In this document: positions 36,388 to 45,671 of the stretch, piece by piece | How the letters are laid out: each line of letters opens with the position of its first letter | Numbering within the stretch: the stretch's first letter is position 1 | NCBI RefSeq assembly: GCF_002078605.1 | Contig: NZ_MSJR01000007.1 | Location: 124,001 to 188,000, forward strand | Reading direction: 5' to 3' | DNA: 64,000 nucleotides | Origin: Salegentibacter sediminis | Lineage (GTDB): Bacteria > Bacteroidota > Bacteroidia > Flavobacteriales > Flavobacteriaceae | Translations under genes and position numbers: made by a program | The notes under the pieces: model-generated | What the model saw: the letters and a program-made list of their open reading frames with translations, nothing else | Databases searched by the model: none | What the model was told of the DNA's origin: nothing

Positions 36388-36579
36388 TTATTTGTTGCGC
36401 TCTTCAAACTTACGCCTAAAACGCCTCTTAAAGAAGAACATAAATATAGATATCACTACAAAAAAGATAAAAAGGTAGGCCCTGCCCCGTTCGGCATCCC
36501 AAATTCTGATACTTTCAAAAAGGAAAAATGCCCCGATTACAAGGTAAGCATACTCAAAAAACTTATAATATTTACTCAT
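36388..36579 (-). CDS. Small two-helix membrane protein
   Basis: A 63-residue protein with two membrane helices (about 8-22 and 34-50) and a very basic C-terminal tail K-R-R-F-R-R-K-F. Its start overlaps the lptC end by 8 bp and it ends 5 bp before the CNNM gene, so it is a real operon member. No function is recognised. Confidence 0.8.
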   Translation of the reverse strand: MSKYYKFFEYAYLVIGAFFLFESIRIWDAERGRAYLFIFFVVISIFMFFFKRRFRRKFEERNK

Positions 36580-37141
36580 CTTCTTTGTCTTCTATAATTT
36601 GAACCCCTACGTTGGTTCGGGAACGAAAATTACCGAAATTTTGATTAGAATCAAAACCCTGTCCTTCGTTTAGCGCTCCATTAGGGAAGCGTATTTTATT
36701 AGGTCTATCTGTAAAAACCCATCCCTGATTTTGATCCCAATATAGTTGTTCAGCTTCTAAACGTGTACTATCACTGGTATAAATCACTACATCTCCCTGT
36801 AAATCTATAAGACCGGTTTTCTCATAGACCACCCCGTAATTTGCGCTAACAGTACTGCTTTTATTCTCTGGATCGAAGAATTCCACCTCAAGGCCATCGG
36901 GAAATTCCCGGTAAGGGAAATTTTTATTGGTAAAATCAAGCATGCGCTCACTCTTTAGGGTAGCTACCAGCCGGCCGGAATCGGTGTATTTAAGATTTAG
37001 GTCCAGGGCTTCGGCCTGAGGCGCATCGCCTTCAAGATCCAGGGCCCTGATCTCACTTAGGTTGCCCTGACATGAAAAAAGCATTGTCACGCCCAATAGC
37101 GTGACAATGCCAGAAAGTATTTGGTTATATGTGATTTTCAT
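36572..37141 (-). CDS. lptC: LPS export lipoprotein-like LptC
   Basis: A 189-residue protein with a lipoprotein signal (hydrophobic 9-22, L-F-S-C with Cys24) and a beta-jellyroll LptC/OstA-type domain with Y-R-E-F-P-D-G-L-E-V-E-F and G-V-V-Y-E-K-T-G-L-I-D-L-Q-G-D-V motifs. LptC takes LPS from LptB2FG towards LptA. Bacteroidetes LptC is often lipid-anchored, as here, instead of having a membrane helix. It begins one base after the TPR gene stop codon and overlaps the next small gene. Confidence 0.9.
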   Translation of the reverse strand: MKITYNQILSGIVTLLGVTMLFSCQGNLSEIRALDLEGDAPQAEALDLNLKYTDSGRLVATLKSERMLDFTNKNFPYREFPDGLEVEFFDPENKSSTVSANYGVVYEKTGLIDLQGDVVIYTSDSTRLEAEQLYWDQNQGWVFTDRPNKIRFPNGALNEGQGFDSNQNFGNFRSRTNVGVQIIEDKEDE

Positions 37142-37142
37142 T

Positions 37143-38516
37143 TTACAAATTAGGGATGCGAACTGTCTCGCCTATCCAGCAACCTATCTGAATTGCCTCT
37201 CCGGCATTTCTACCTTCCTGGAAGATATCAGATTTTTGTGGTGCTCTTCCCATATAGCTGCTGGCAGCCTGTCTTGCATTGCTTGCAATAGAAGGATCTA
37301 CACTAGCAGCTCTTCTTGCATAGTCTGCAGCAGCCCAGTAAACAGCTCTTTTTTCAAAAGTAGTGTTTCCACAACTGTTGGCACTCTGTGCATACATACT
37401 GGCAATCTGCAAGTAAGCGCTACCTAAAGATGGCCTGGCACTAACGGCTTTTCTATAGAAATTTCTGGCCTGAGAAAAACTCCCCCTGTCTTTATAGTTT
37501 CCAGCGATTCTGTAATATATTCTTGCTTTCGCTGAGTTGTCTGTTTCAAGTTCGGCTGCTTCATTATAATACTGAAGAGCTTTAGATCTGTCTCCTTCAG
37601 CTTCAGCTAATTGTCCTAAAGAGAATGCTGAATTTGCAGAAGGATCAAGTTGGTGAAGCGCCTCAGAAACCTTCATAAACAACGGGTCTTCGGTACAATC
37701 TTTAGCCGAAAGTCGTGCGTTGGCATTCCTTAACCAATCAACATCTGTTTTCTTACTATCAAAATCTTTAGTATAAAGAGGGATCAGGTTATCACAATCT
37801 GCTCTTTGTCCTAATTTACCATTAATAGCATTCTTTACCTGGTTGTATGCTTTAAGATTAATCTCTGAATTTTTCACGAGAGTTTTCTCTTTAGCAGAAA
37901 GGGTTTCGGCTTGTTCCTGCTTCTCTAAAAGCGGAGCCAGTCTTTCTGCCAATGCATTTTCTTCAGATTCTACTTTAGCAATAACATCATCATACTTTGC
38001 GAATACATCTTCAAGAGAACGTTCTCCCTCATCCTGCATATCTACAAGAAGTGAGAAGTAGGCGTAGATTCCTTTAGGACTGGTAAAGTTTTCAGGATCT
38101 TCGGTAAAAGCCTTATCAAAAGCTTCATATTGATCTTCTTTATCGCCTATTTTATAATCGAATCTAAGCTGAGCGATATCGCCGTAAACTTTACCCTTTG
38201 AAGTTTTTTGAGGAAAAAGCTCTAATCGTTCTTCCCAAAGACCGATAAGTTCTTCAATATAATCCTCTTTTTCTTCACCTTCAGCATTATCAATTTTATA
38301 CTTAAGGGCTCTCTCTCCATACTGGAAAGTGGCCAGGCTATATTTTGGACATTCCTTTCTCACCTTCATTAAAGGTTCGTAGGCTTTATCATAATTTTTT
38401 GCTTTTGCATCGTCGTAGGCCAATGCCGCCATAGTCGCACAATCATTGGACTGTGCGTTTACTACACTTGAACCGAATACGGCTCCAAATACTAATGCTA
38501 TTAACTTCGCTTTCAT
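37143..38516 (-). CDS. Exported tetratricopeptide-repeat protein
   Basis: A 457-residue protein with a signal peptide (1-21, ending N-A-Q) and helical repeats throughout. The clearest TPR units are at about 285-320 and 325-365 (A-L-Q-Y-Y-N-E-A-A-E-L and A-R-N-F-Y-R-K-A-V). Such periplasmic TPR proteins scaffold envelope machines. It lies between an outer-membrane barrel gene and lptC, so a role in outer-membrane or LPS assembly is plausible but unproven. Confidence 0.85.
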   Translation of the reverse strand: MKAKLIALVFGAVFGSSVVNAQSNDCATMAALAYDDAKAKNYDKAYEPLMKVRKECPKYSLATFQYGERALKYKIDNAEGEEKEDYIEELIGLWEERLELFPQKTSKGKVYGDIAQLRFDYKIGDKEDQYEAFDKAFTEDPENFTSPKGIYAYFSLLVDMQDEGERSLEDVFAKYDDVIAKVESEENALAERLAPLLEKQEQAETLSAKEKTLVKNSEINLKAYNQVKNAINGKLGQRADCDNLIPLYTKDFDSKKTDVDWLRNANARLSAKDCTEDPLFMKVSEALHQLDPSANSAFSLGQLAEAEGDRSKALQYYNEAAELETDNSAKARIYYRIAGNYKDRGSFSQARNFYRKAVSARPSLGSAYLQIASMYAQSANSCGNTTFEKRAVYWAAADYARRAASVDPSIASNARQAASSYMGRAPQKSDIFQEGRNAGEAIQIGCWIGETVRIPNL

Positions 38517-38534
38517 TTTCTTGAGTTATAGTGG

Positions 38535-39782
38535 TTAATCAAATTTTCTTCTTTCAAACCATTTTCTTGCTTCTGTGAGGGAAAAACCCACTGAAACCTT
38601 AAAAATATCCTCTTGCACCAATCCCGAATCTGTCGTACCGCGCTGTCCATACTCGAATCCAAGGTTGATATTAGAGAATCCTGGTCCTATAGGCAATCCT
38701 AATCCAAAAGTGATGCCAAACTCATCAATGTCCTCATTATTGAGGCTCAGTCCGGTTTCTTCATATCTAAAACCTCCTCTTATCACCACTCTTTTAAAAT
38801 AACTGGTTAAGGAGTTGTATTGAGGAATATAGTACCCACCCAACCTGTATTGTGCAGCATCATTATACACCGCGGCTTCATTTAGGGTGTTGGTTCGGTC
38901 AAGATAAGCATTACGTCCCGTTTTAACATATTCCCCACCAAAGAACCATTTATTGGGACGACCAAGGCCCGCACCTATTGTGAATTGTTCTGCGAGATTA
39001 TATTCTGAATCAGGCACCTCCAGATCCCTAACTTCTACCGGTATTTCTCCGTTTTGTGTAAAGGCGATTGTCGCAACTTCTCTTTCATTTTCTGAAGTTA
39101 GACTGGTTTCCGGAGAATACGTAGCTGATGCGTGCATTTTGAGTCCGTTTGCCATCCTGGTCTGGAAATCAGCACCAAAATTAAAACTCAAACCTTTAAG
39201 ATCTGACCGGCTTATGTCCCGGCTACCCAATTGTATTCCCTCCCTAATCAGGGTTCTTCTATTCTGGAAATTTCCGAAGTTATAGCGGGCATCCATTCCA
39301 ATGCTGAAATTTTTATTTATTTCATATCCTCCAGAAAGGTAGACACGATTAAGGCCTCCACGCCCCTGAAGCCTGCTGGCTACTTCCTCCTGAAAATCCA
39401 GAATACGATACCCAACTGAAGTTTGAGGAATGAGACCGAAACCAAAACCAAATTTCCCAACCGGAATACCTAAAGCGAGATAATCCAGAGATGTGATCTT
39501 GGCATTATCACTTCCCATATCAGACGTCAGGTTACTCTGTTCGTGACTTCCTGCTATAGAATAAGTAGTGCGTCTTAAACGCCCATACCCGGCAGGATTG
39601 CTAAGATTGAGGTGAATACTATCTGAAAACACACTCAACCCGCCCATGGATCGGTTTTCGATGGTCCCTTTAAACTTAGTTAAACCAATTCCGTAATATG
39701 AATAAGGAGAAGAGATATTTTCCTGTGCCGCGGCGAGTGCCGTAGTTAATATAGCTACGATTACTATAAATCGTTTAATCAT
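38535..39782 (-). CDS. Outer-membrane beta-barrel protein
   Basis: A 415-residue protein with a signal peptide (1-19, ending A-A-A-Q) and alternating amphipathic strands typical of a FadL/OmpP1-like barrel, including repeated G-F-G-F-G and aromatic-ended strands. The last segment runs V-S-V-G-F-S-L with a basic tail. Its function is not known. It overlaps coaX by 4 bp and precedes the TPR gene by 18 bp, an order common in Flavobacteria. Confidence 0.85.
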   Translation of the reverse strand: MIKRFIVIVAILTTALAAAQENISSPYSYYGIGLTKFKGTIENRSMGGLSVFSDSIHLNLSNPAGYGRLRRTTYSIAGSHEQSNLTSDMGSDNAKITSLDYLALGIPVGKFGFGFGLIPQTSVGYRILDFQEEVASRLQGRGGLNRVYLSGGYEINKNFSIGMDARYNFGNFQNRRTLIREGIQLGSRDISRSDLKGLSFNFGADFQTRMANGLKMHASATYSPETSLTSENEREVATIAFTQNGEIPVEVRDLEVPDSEYNLAEQFTIGAGLGRPNKWFFGGEYVKTGRNAYLDRTNTLNEAAVYNDAAQYRLGGYYIPQYNSLTSYFKRVVIRGGFRYEETGLSLNNEDIDEFGITFGLGLPIGPGFSNINLGFEYGQRGTTDSGLVQEDIFKVSVGFSLTEARKWFERRKFD

Positions 39783-40510
39783 TGAGTCTTGTTAAATTCT
39801 AAAATGTAGTTTAAACCCTCAAATAGAAAATTAGAGTTGGCAAATATGCTATTTTTTAATTGCTTTGACAAAAATAGCATATCCCCACCTGTTAAAATAA
39901 TTGTTAAATCTTTATTTTCAGATTTATACAAATTAATAAATCCATCGATTTCAAAAAGCACTCCATTCACCGCTCCTGAATTCATAGCGCTTTGTGTAGA
40001 ATTCCCTGTGGCTGCGGGGTTTGCCACGGCCTTAACCAATGGCAAATTACCGGTAAATTCATGCATAGCCCTGAACCTCATCGCGAGCCCGGGAGAGATA
40101 GCCCCACCCAAATACTCATCGTTCTTGTTTTTAAAATCGTAAGTAATGCAACTTCCGGCATCGATTACAAGCACATTCTCACCAGGATAATTCTTAACCG
40201 CAGCAGCGATTAATGCGATCCTGTCTTTTCCTAATGTGGTTGGTGTGGCGTAATGATTGGTGAAAGGCTGCTTAATATCCATCGTCAAAATCACAAGTTC
40301 GCTGCGTTCCTCGAGGAAATTCTCTTCCCTTTCGGTGTTTTTGATTACCGAAGAGAGGATAGAATACTTTATATGAGGAAAGGATTTAAAAATTTCTTCG
40401 GTTTTTTGAAAAAAATCTTTTCCCGGAATGGCAATTTTATACTGGAGGCTAGCATTTTGAAACACAGCCATTTTCACCAAAGTATTCCCTATATCTACAA
40501 CTAAATTCAC
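39779..40510 (-). CDS. coaX: Type III pantothenate kinase
   Basis: A 243-residue CoaX that phosphorylates pantothenate in the first step of coenzyme A synthesis. The N-terminal D-I-G-N-T phosphate motif (6-10), the D-A-G-S-C-I-T-Y-D motif near residue 118, G-G-A-I-S-P-G and the late T-G-G-D motif identify it. The start codon is GTG at 40510; no in-frame ATG gives a better N-terminus. It heads the operon that continues with the barrel, TPR and LptC genes. Confidence 0.95.
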   Translation of the reverse strand: MNLVVDIGNTLVKMAVFQNASLQYKIAIPGKDFFQKTEEIFKSFPHIKYSILSSVIKNTEREENFLEERSELVILTMDIKQPFTNHYATPTTLGKDRIALIAAAVKNYPGENVLVIDAGSCITYDFKNKNDEYLGGAISPGLAMRFRAMHEFTGNLPLVKAVANPAATGNSTQSAMNSGAVNGVLFEIDGFINLYKSENKDLTIILTGGDMLFLSKQLKNSIFANSNFLFEGLNYILEFNKTQ

Positions 40511-40561
40511 TGGTATTCTTTTGAATTCGCTAAATTACAAAAGCATTTTTTTAAAAAATCC

Positions 40562-40593
40562 TTTGTGGGTTAATAAAAATGAAATTATATTTG
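40562..40593 (+). promoter_or_regulatory. Consensus Bacteroidetes promoter for tRNA-Phe
   Basis: TTTG at 40562-40565 and TATATTTG at 40586-40593 are 20 bp apart, a full match to the Bacteroidetes -33/-7 consensus. The tRNA begins 22 bp further on. This is the best promoter in the window. Confidence 0.85.
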
Positions 40594-40615
40594 CAACCGC
40601 TTAAAACAAGCAACT

Positions 40616-40688
40616 GGTGCCTTAGCTCAGTTGGTAGAGCAAAGGACTGAAAATCCTTGTGTCCCTGGTTCGATTCCTGGAGGCACCA
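40616..40688 (+). tRNA. tRNA-Phe (GAA)
   Basis: A 73-nt cloverleaf. The acceptor arms GGTGCCT and AGGCACC pair over 7 bp with discriminator A; the D arm is GCTC/GAGC and the anticodon arm AAGGA/TCCTT. The loop CTGAAAA places the GAA anticodon at 40649-40651, and the T arm reads CCTGG-TTCGATT-CCTGG. The full CCA is not encoded; CC follows the discriminator and then T. Confidence 0.98.
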
Positions 40689-40692
40689 CCTT

Positions 40693-40728
40693 AAAAGCCC
40701 GATACACGCAGTGTTTTCGGGCTTTTTT
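40693..40728 (+). terminator. Terminator after tRNA-Phe
   Basis: AAAAGCCCGA (40693-40702) pairs with TCGGGCTTTT (40717-40726) across a 14-nt loop and continues into a T-run. Confidence 0.9.
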
Positions 40729-40874
40729 AATTTTAAGAAGAAGTGTTTTTATTCCGATTAAAATCTTAACCTAAATTCCCTCAATTAATATCCCAGAAAA
40801 TTCAAAAATTTCAGAAACATTTACATTCAAAATCCCGCCGCCTTTAGAAATCAAAGACCTTTTATCTTCCAGTT

Positions 40875-41327
40875 TTATTTATAAATAACTTTCACTTCGG
40901 TCGAAAAGTCATCTTTCAGAAAAAAACTGGCATCTTTAAAATTGGGACGATTCCTTAAACCCAGACTCTTATAATTGGAATACCCCACTCCTTCTGTCGG
41001 CAAAAGAAATCTTTTATCAATTTCGCCGTTTTCATTTTCATCATGAAGGATAAATACCGCATATCTGGCTTTGGGGAGGTCATGAAAGGTCACCTCCGCC
41101 GATTCTGAATTAATTACCCCCACCATCTTTTTAAAATACTTTTCCAGTTTTTGATCCGGCACCGTCCCATCCTTATTATAAAGCGCAAACAATACTTTCC
41201 CGTCAGAATTTCTAAGATTTCTAACTTTTATACTAAGAGAATGAGTTTCCTGGCTAATTGCCCTAGTCGAAAACAAAAGGAAAAAGCCGAAAATTAACTT
41301 CAAAATCAGTTTATTGTTTTTCTCCAT
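40875..41327 (-). CDS. DUF2141 exported protein
   Basis: A 150-residue protein with a signal peptide (about 8-26, ending A-I-S-Q) and a DUF2141 beta-sandwich: L-S-I-K-V-R-N-L-R-N near the start, then A-R-Y-A-V-F-I-L-H-D-E-N-E-N-G-E-I-D, whose D-x-N-x-N-G-E spacing looks like a Ca2+-binding loop. Function is unknown. It overlaps the preceding membrane gene by 22 bp and ends the TetR-ABC operon if that transcript continues. Confidence 0.85.
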   Translation of the reverse strand: MEKNNKLILKLIFGFFLLFSTRAISQETHSLSIKVRNLRNSDGKVLFALYNKDGTVPDQKLEKYFKKMVGVINSESAEVTFHDLPKARYAVFILHDENENGEIDKRFLLPTEGVGYSNYKSLGLRNRPNFKDASFFLKDDFSTEVKVIYK

Positions 41328-41704
41328 TTTACAAGTTTAAAATAAGCAAAGACTGCGAATACAGTAGTAATAAAAAATCTCAATACCAGCGCCCGAATAG
41401 TTTCCAGTTTAAATTCGCCACCCGAATCTATATGAATAAGCAAACCTAGAAAGGCTACAAAAATCATGAGTGCAGACACTCCAAGAATCTTCCAGGTCCA
41501 CTTTTTATATCTGAAAAATCCGTAAAGAGCACCCAGATAAAGAAAAGAGGCGATAAAATTTACCCATACCACAAAGAGCACATAATCCCTCTGAGCTTCC
41601 CTCATTTCAAACCAATCGAAGATTATACTACTACTTAGGTATAAGCTTATTAAGGCGAAGACAAGAAAAAATCCCAGGGTGATATAATAAAATACTCTTT
41701 TCAT
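41306..41704 (-). CDS. Four-helix membrane protein, function unknown
   Basis: A 132-residue protein with four hydrophobic segments (about 6-28, 44-62, 72-90 and 105-122). It starts 37 bp after the last ABC permease gene and overlaps the DUF2141 gene by 22 bp, so it probably shares their transcript. No family is recognised. Confidence 0.75.
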   Translation of the reverse strand: MKRVFYYITLGFFLVFALISLYLSSSIIFDWFEMREAQRDYVLFVVWVNFIASFLYLGALYGFFRYKKWTWKILGVSALMIFVAFLGLLIHIDSGGEFKLETIRALVLRFFITTVFAVFAYFKLVKWRKTIN

Positions 41705-41741
41705 AATGTCCTTAATTAATTTTCAGAGCTAATTCCTGGAT

Positions 41742-42863
41742 CTAGTTTGTTTTCCTGTAACTCCATACCGCCAGGGCATTTAAAACGACAGCAAAAAAGC
41801 TCATCACCCCAAATTGCCATAAAATATCCCCTAATCCCGATCCCTTAAGCATCACCATCCTTATCACTTCTACAAAATATCGTATGGGGTTAAGCAGGGT
41901 GATCTTCTGGGCCCAATCAGGCATACTTTCAATAGGGGTAAATAAACCACTCATCAGGATAAACACCACCATAAAAAACCATGCGATAAACATTGCTTGT
42001 TGCTGGGTATCTGTATAATTAGAGATAAAAAGCCCCATTCCAAGAATTACAAGAAGATATACCGCCGTAAACAAATAGATCAATCCAATATTACCTACAA
42101 TAGGCACATTAAAGATTAGCCTGGCGATTATAAGCCCCACGGTTAGAATTATCATTCCCAGCACCCAGAAAGGAAATAATTTACCAATGATAAACTGGTG
42201 TTTTTTAATAGGCGTCACATTTATTTGCTCGAGAGTACCAATCTCCTTTTCCCTAACGATATTCATCCCTGAAAGAAAAAGGCTAAGCATAGTCACCAAT
42301 AAAACCAGGATCCCTGGCACCATAAAGGTCTTGTAATTGAGGGTTTCATTGTACCAAAAAGAAGGAATGCTAAGAATATTCATTTGCTTTAGCATTTTAT
42401 CCTCCGGTTGAATTATTTCCAGGGAAATCTTTCTATTAAAATCCCTCACGACCTGGTTAAGATATACGTTTTCCACCCCAGCCTTGGCCCCATCAATAGC
42501 ATTAAGATACACCGCCAACGAATTATGTTTATTCCTAACAAGGTCTCGTTCAAAATATCGGGGAATATCAAGAACTACATCAATTTCTCCTTTTTTCAGA
42601 GCATCATCAGCGTCTTTTTTAGACCGGTACATCTCCGAGACCGAAAAATACTCAGAAGCTTCAAATTTACTGATCAGTTCCCGGGAGATCGAGGTCTGGT
42701 CATTGTCTATATATGAAATTCGGATATTATTAACTTCAAAGGTAGCTGCATTTGAAAGGATAATTAGCTGCAATAGAGGCATTACGAAAATAATAGGTAA
42801 CATGCCCCTGTTCCGCATGATCTGCTTAATCTCCTTCTGAACTATGTATTTTATGGTTTTCAT
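41742..42863 (-). CDS. ABC-2 type permease (YbhR-like)
   Basis: A 373-residue ABC-2 permease with an N-terminal helix, a periplasmic domain (about 45-170) and five to six C-terminal helices, including the G-T-L-E-Q-I-N-V-T-P coupling motif near residue 210. It pairs with the second permease and the two ATPases upstream to form an export pump like E. coli YbhFSR. It begins 18 bp after the other permease gene. Confidence 0.92.
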   Translation of the reverse strand: MKTIKYIVQKEIKQIMRNRGMLPIIFVMPLLQLIILSNAATFEVNNIRISYIDNDQTSISRELISKFEASEYFSVSEMYRSKKDADDALKKGEIDVVLDIPRYFERDLVRNKHNSLAVYLNAIDGAKAGVENVYLNQVVRDFNRKISLEIIQPEDKMLKQMNILSIPSFWYNETLNYKTFMVPGILVLLVTMLSLFLSGMNIVREKEIGTLEQINVTPIKKHQFIIGKLFPFWVLGMIILTVGLIIARLIFNVPIVGNIGLIYLFTAVYLLVILGMGLFISNYTDTQQQAMFIAWFFMVVFILMSGLFTPIESMPDWAQKITLLNPIRYFVEVIRMVMLKGSGLGDILWQFGVMSFFAVVLNALAVWSYRKTN

Positions 42864-42881
42864 TTTCTCTCTTCGACTTTT

Positions 42882-43991
42882 TTATTCCAGTCTAATCTTA
42901 TACTTTTTCACACTTATTCCGATAAAAACCAGGGCCATAGCGATAAGCACAAGGGTCTCTTTCCACAAGAATGCAATTCCCACCCCTTTGAGCATAATTC
43001 CCTTTAATATTATAATAAACCACTTCGCAGGAATAATATTACTAAGTACCTGCAGCGGCACAGGCATACTCGAAATAGGAAAAATAAATCCTGATAATAG
43101 AATCACCGGAAGCATTAAACCCATCAGAGATATCATGAGAGCGGCTTGCTGAGTTGCCGCAATGGTGGAGATAAGAACCCCAAGGCTTAGCGCTGTAATG
43201 ATAAACAAAACACTTTCTAAAGCTAAGAGCACAAGACTGCCTTCCACAGGCACCTGGAATACTACGAACCCAAGCAATAAAATAATTACTGCATTGATAA
43301 CCGATAGAAAAATATAAGGGAAGACCTTCCCAACTACTACCTGAATTGGTTTAAGAGGTGACACCAGAAGAATTTCCATGGTTCCCTGCTCCTTCTCCCG
43401 GGTGATAGAAATTGAAGTCATCATTGCTGAAACCAGCATTAAGATCACAGTCATCACCCCGGGAACGAAGTTGAATACACTCTTTAATTCAGGGTTATAA
43501 AACATCTGTGATCTTACTTCTACCTTATAAGGAACTTCATTTTGGAGATTAATTTCTTCACTGTGATGCTGAAGAATAGATTGAACATAATTACTTATAG
43601 TGTTGGCGGTGTTGGGATCGGTAGCATCTGTGATCACCTGTACATTTGCCTGATTTAAAACCTGAAGATTGTTTGCAAAATCTTTTTCAAAAACCAACAC
43701 GGCCTTGACTTTCCCCTTCCGGAAAACCTCCCCGATCTCCTTTTCACTTTGCACTTCACTTTCTATATTAAAATAAGGGGAAGCATTAATCTTGTTGATG
43801 ATAACCTCAGTTTCAGAATCAGCCGACTTATCAAGAATCGCTACTTCTACATTATTTATTTCGTTGGTGATTGCGAACCCAAAAAGCAGGATCTGCACTA
43901 TGGGCATTCCAAAAAGTATGATCATAGAACGTTTATCACGAAAAATGTGATAGAACTCTTTATTCACAAAACCCTTAAATCTTTTAAACAT
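42882..43991 (-). CDS. ABC-2 type permease (YbhS-like)
   Basis: A 369-residue paralogue of the following permease with the same layout: F-x-H-I-F-R-D-K-R N-terminus, helix near 22-40, periplasmic domain and C-terminal helices with G-T-M-E-I-L-L-V-S-P near residue 203. Two distinct ABC-2 subunits next to each other suggest a heterodimeric channel. It lies 18 bp after the ATPase gene. Confidence 0.92.
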   Translation of the reverse strand: MFKRFKGFVNKEFYHIFRDKRSMIILFGMPIVQILLFGFAITNEINNVEVAILDKSADSETEVIINKINASPYFNIESEVQSEKEIGEVFRKGKVKAVLVFEKDFANNLQVLNQANVQVITDATDPNTANTISNYVQSILQHHSEEINLQNEVPYKVEVRSQMFYNPELKSVFNFVPGVMTVILMLVSAMMTSISITREKEQGTMEILLVSPLKPIQVVVGKVFPYIFLSVINAVIILLLGFVVFQVPVEGSLVLLALESVLFIITALSLGVLISTIAATQQAALMISLMGLMLPVILLSGFIFPISSMPVPLQVLSNIIPAKWFIIILKGIMLKGVGIAFLWKETLVLIAMALVFIGISVKKYKIRLE

Positions 43992-44009
43992 TATAAGTTC
44001 GAATTAGGT

Positions 44010-44744
44010 TCATTCAACGTTTCTTGCCAGCTTGAGAAAGACCCCGTTCATAGAATCGGTTTTAAAACTTTGCTTAAGTTTTTTAGGCGTATCCAGGGCC
44101 TCTATTTTTCCTTCTACCATAATGGATACCCTGTCACAGTATTCAGCTTCGTCCATATAATGAGTGGTTACAAAAATGGTAGTGCCTTTATTGGCTTCAG
44201 CATAAATTAGCTCCCAAAACTGCCTGCGGGTTATGGGATCTACTCCGCCAGTAGGCTCATCCAGAAAAACTATTCTGGGTTCGTGCAACAGGGAAACCAT
44301 AAAAGCAAGTTTCTGCTTCCAGCCCAGAGGCAAGGAGCCCACTAAAGAATCAGCTACTTCCTGCAATTGCAATTCCTCAATCAAATTAGCTGTCTTTTCT
44401 TTTATATGCTTCCTGCTTAAGCCATAAATCCCACCAAAGAATTTAATATTCTCCCTGATCGTTAGATCATCATACATAGAGAATTTCTGACTCATATAAC
44501 CGATATTTTTCTTAACCTCCTCGGCCTGATGGTGTACATCAAAATGGCTCACTCTAGCCTCCCCCGACGTAGGATTAGAGATTCCAATAAGCATTTTCAT
44601 AGCCGTGGTCTTGCCTGCTCCATTAGCGCCGAGAAAGCCAAAGATCTCTCCTTTATAAACATCAAAAGATATATGATCCACAGCAGTGAAGTCACCAAAT
44701 TTCTTTGTGAGCTCGTTTACTTCTACAACTTTTTCCTTTTCCAT
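44010..44744 (-). CDS. ABC transporter ATPase (YbhF C-half-like)
   Basis: A 244-residue nucleotide-binding subunit. It has Walker A G-A-N-G-A-G-K-T-T near residue 38 and Walker B I-V-F-L-D-E-P-T-G-G-V-D-P. The signature is degenerate: S-L-P-L-G-W-K-Q in place of L-S-G-G-x-x-Q. The C-terminal half of the fused E. coli YbhF has the same L-P-L-G-W signature, so this gene and the next upstream one look like a split YbhF. It ends 18 bp before the first permease gene. Confidence 0.93.
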   Translation of the reverse strand: MEKEKVVEVNELTKKFGDFTAVDHISFDVYKGEIFGFLGANGAGKTTAMKMLIGISNPTSGEARVSHFDVHHQAEEVKKNIGYMSQKFSMYDDLTIRENIKFFGGIYGLSRKHIKEKTANLIEELQLQEVADSLVGSLPLGWKQKLAFMVSLLHEPRIVFLDEPTGGVDPITRRQFWELIYAEANKGTTIFVTTHYMDEAEYCDRVSIMVEGKIEALDTPKKLKQSFKTDSMNGVFLKLARNVE

Positions 44745-44747
44745 TGC

Positions 44748-45662
44748 TTAAGTTTCTGAAGAGGAAGCCAGATCCATAAACACGTCTTCTACACTGGCAT
44801 TAGCCGGGTAGATCTCCAGTTCTTCGTGTTTCTTTTCAAGTAAATATTCCTGAAGTTCCTGCGGTTCAAATGTTTCTTCTGAAGATGTAAAATGTATAAA
44901 TTCCCCAAAAGCAAAGACGTTCTCACTACCCGGGTAATCTTTAAGGTCCTGAATTAACCTGTAAGTCTCTCTGGAACGAACATTATAGATTTGTTTTGGG
45001 TGTTTTTCAATAATATTTTCGGGAGTATCCACCCTTAATATTTTTCCTCCCTGGATTAACGCAATCCTGTCGCAAAGCGCAGCTTCATCCATATAAGGAG
45101 TGGAAACCAAAATGCTAATGCCTTTCTCCCGTAGCCGCTTTAGCATTTCCCAAAATTCTTTTCGGGAAACGGGATCTACTCCTGTCGTAGGTTCATCAAG
45201 AAAAAGCACTTTCGGTTTATGGATCAAAGCACAGCTCAAGGCCAGTTTCTGCTTCATTCCTCCTGAAAGCTTTCCTGCCCTTCTATCTTTAAAGGGTTCT
45301 ATTTGTAAGTATATATCCTTTATCAGGTCATAATTCTCCTCTATAGTCGTCCCGAAAATGGTTGCAAAAAAATTAAGATTTTCTTCTACACTTAAATCCT
45401 GATATAAAGAAAATTTCCCAGGCATATAACCCACCGAGCGGCGGATGCTTTTATACTCCTTCACTACATCGTATCCTGCCACACTCGCTGTCCCCTCATC
45501 TGCAAACAGCAAAGTGGTGAGAATCCTGAAAAGCGTTGTTTTCCCGGCCCCATCGGGACCAATGAGACCAAAAAGTTCTCCTTGCTCTATCTCCAGGGAA
45601 ACATCGTCAAGAGCTTTGAGCTTTTTATAGGATTTGCTGATATTTTTAATGCTGATACTCAT
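44748..45662 (-). CDS. ABC transporter ATPase (YbhF N-half-like)
   Basis: A 304-residue ATPase with Walker A G-P-D-G-A-G-K-T-T near residue 35, canonical signature L-S-G-G-M-K-Q, Walker B V-L-F-L-D-E-P-T-T-G-V-D-P and a C-terminal extension of about 70 residues. With the next gene, 3 bp away, it would form an asymmetric ATPase pair. The adaptor gene lies 9 bp upstream. Confidence 0.93.
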   Translation of the reverse strand: MSISIKNISKSYKKLKALDDVSLEIEQGELFGLIGPDGAGKTTLFRILTTLLFADEGTASVAGYDVVKEYKSIRRSVGYMPGKFSLYQDLSVEENLNFFATIFGTTIEENYDLIKDIYLQIEPFKDRRAGKLSGGMKQKLALSCALIHKPKVLFLDEPTTGVDPVSRKEFWEMLKRLREKGISILVSTPYMDEAALCDRIALIQGGKILRVDTPENIIEKHPKQIYNVRSRETYRLIQDLKDYPGSENVFAFGEFIHFTSSEETFEPQELQEYLLEKKHEELEIYPANASVEDVFMDLASSSET

Positions 45663-45671
45663 TGTAGATCC

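Noticed and set aside
40729-40874. Possible small RNA downstream of tRNA-Phe
   Set aside because: No stable stem, promoter box or terminator beyond the tRNA's own; AT-rich sequence only.
41336-42863. Possible need for a separate regulator within the ABC operon
   Set aside because: The TetR gene at the operon head with its operator explains regulation; no further DNA-binding gene is present.
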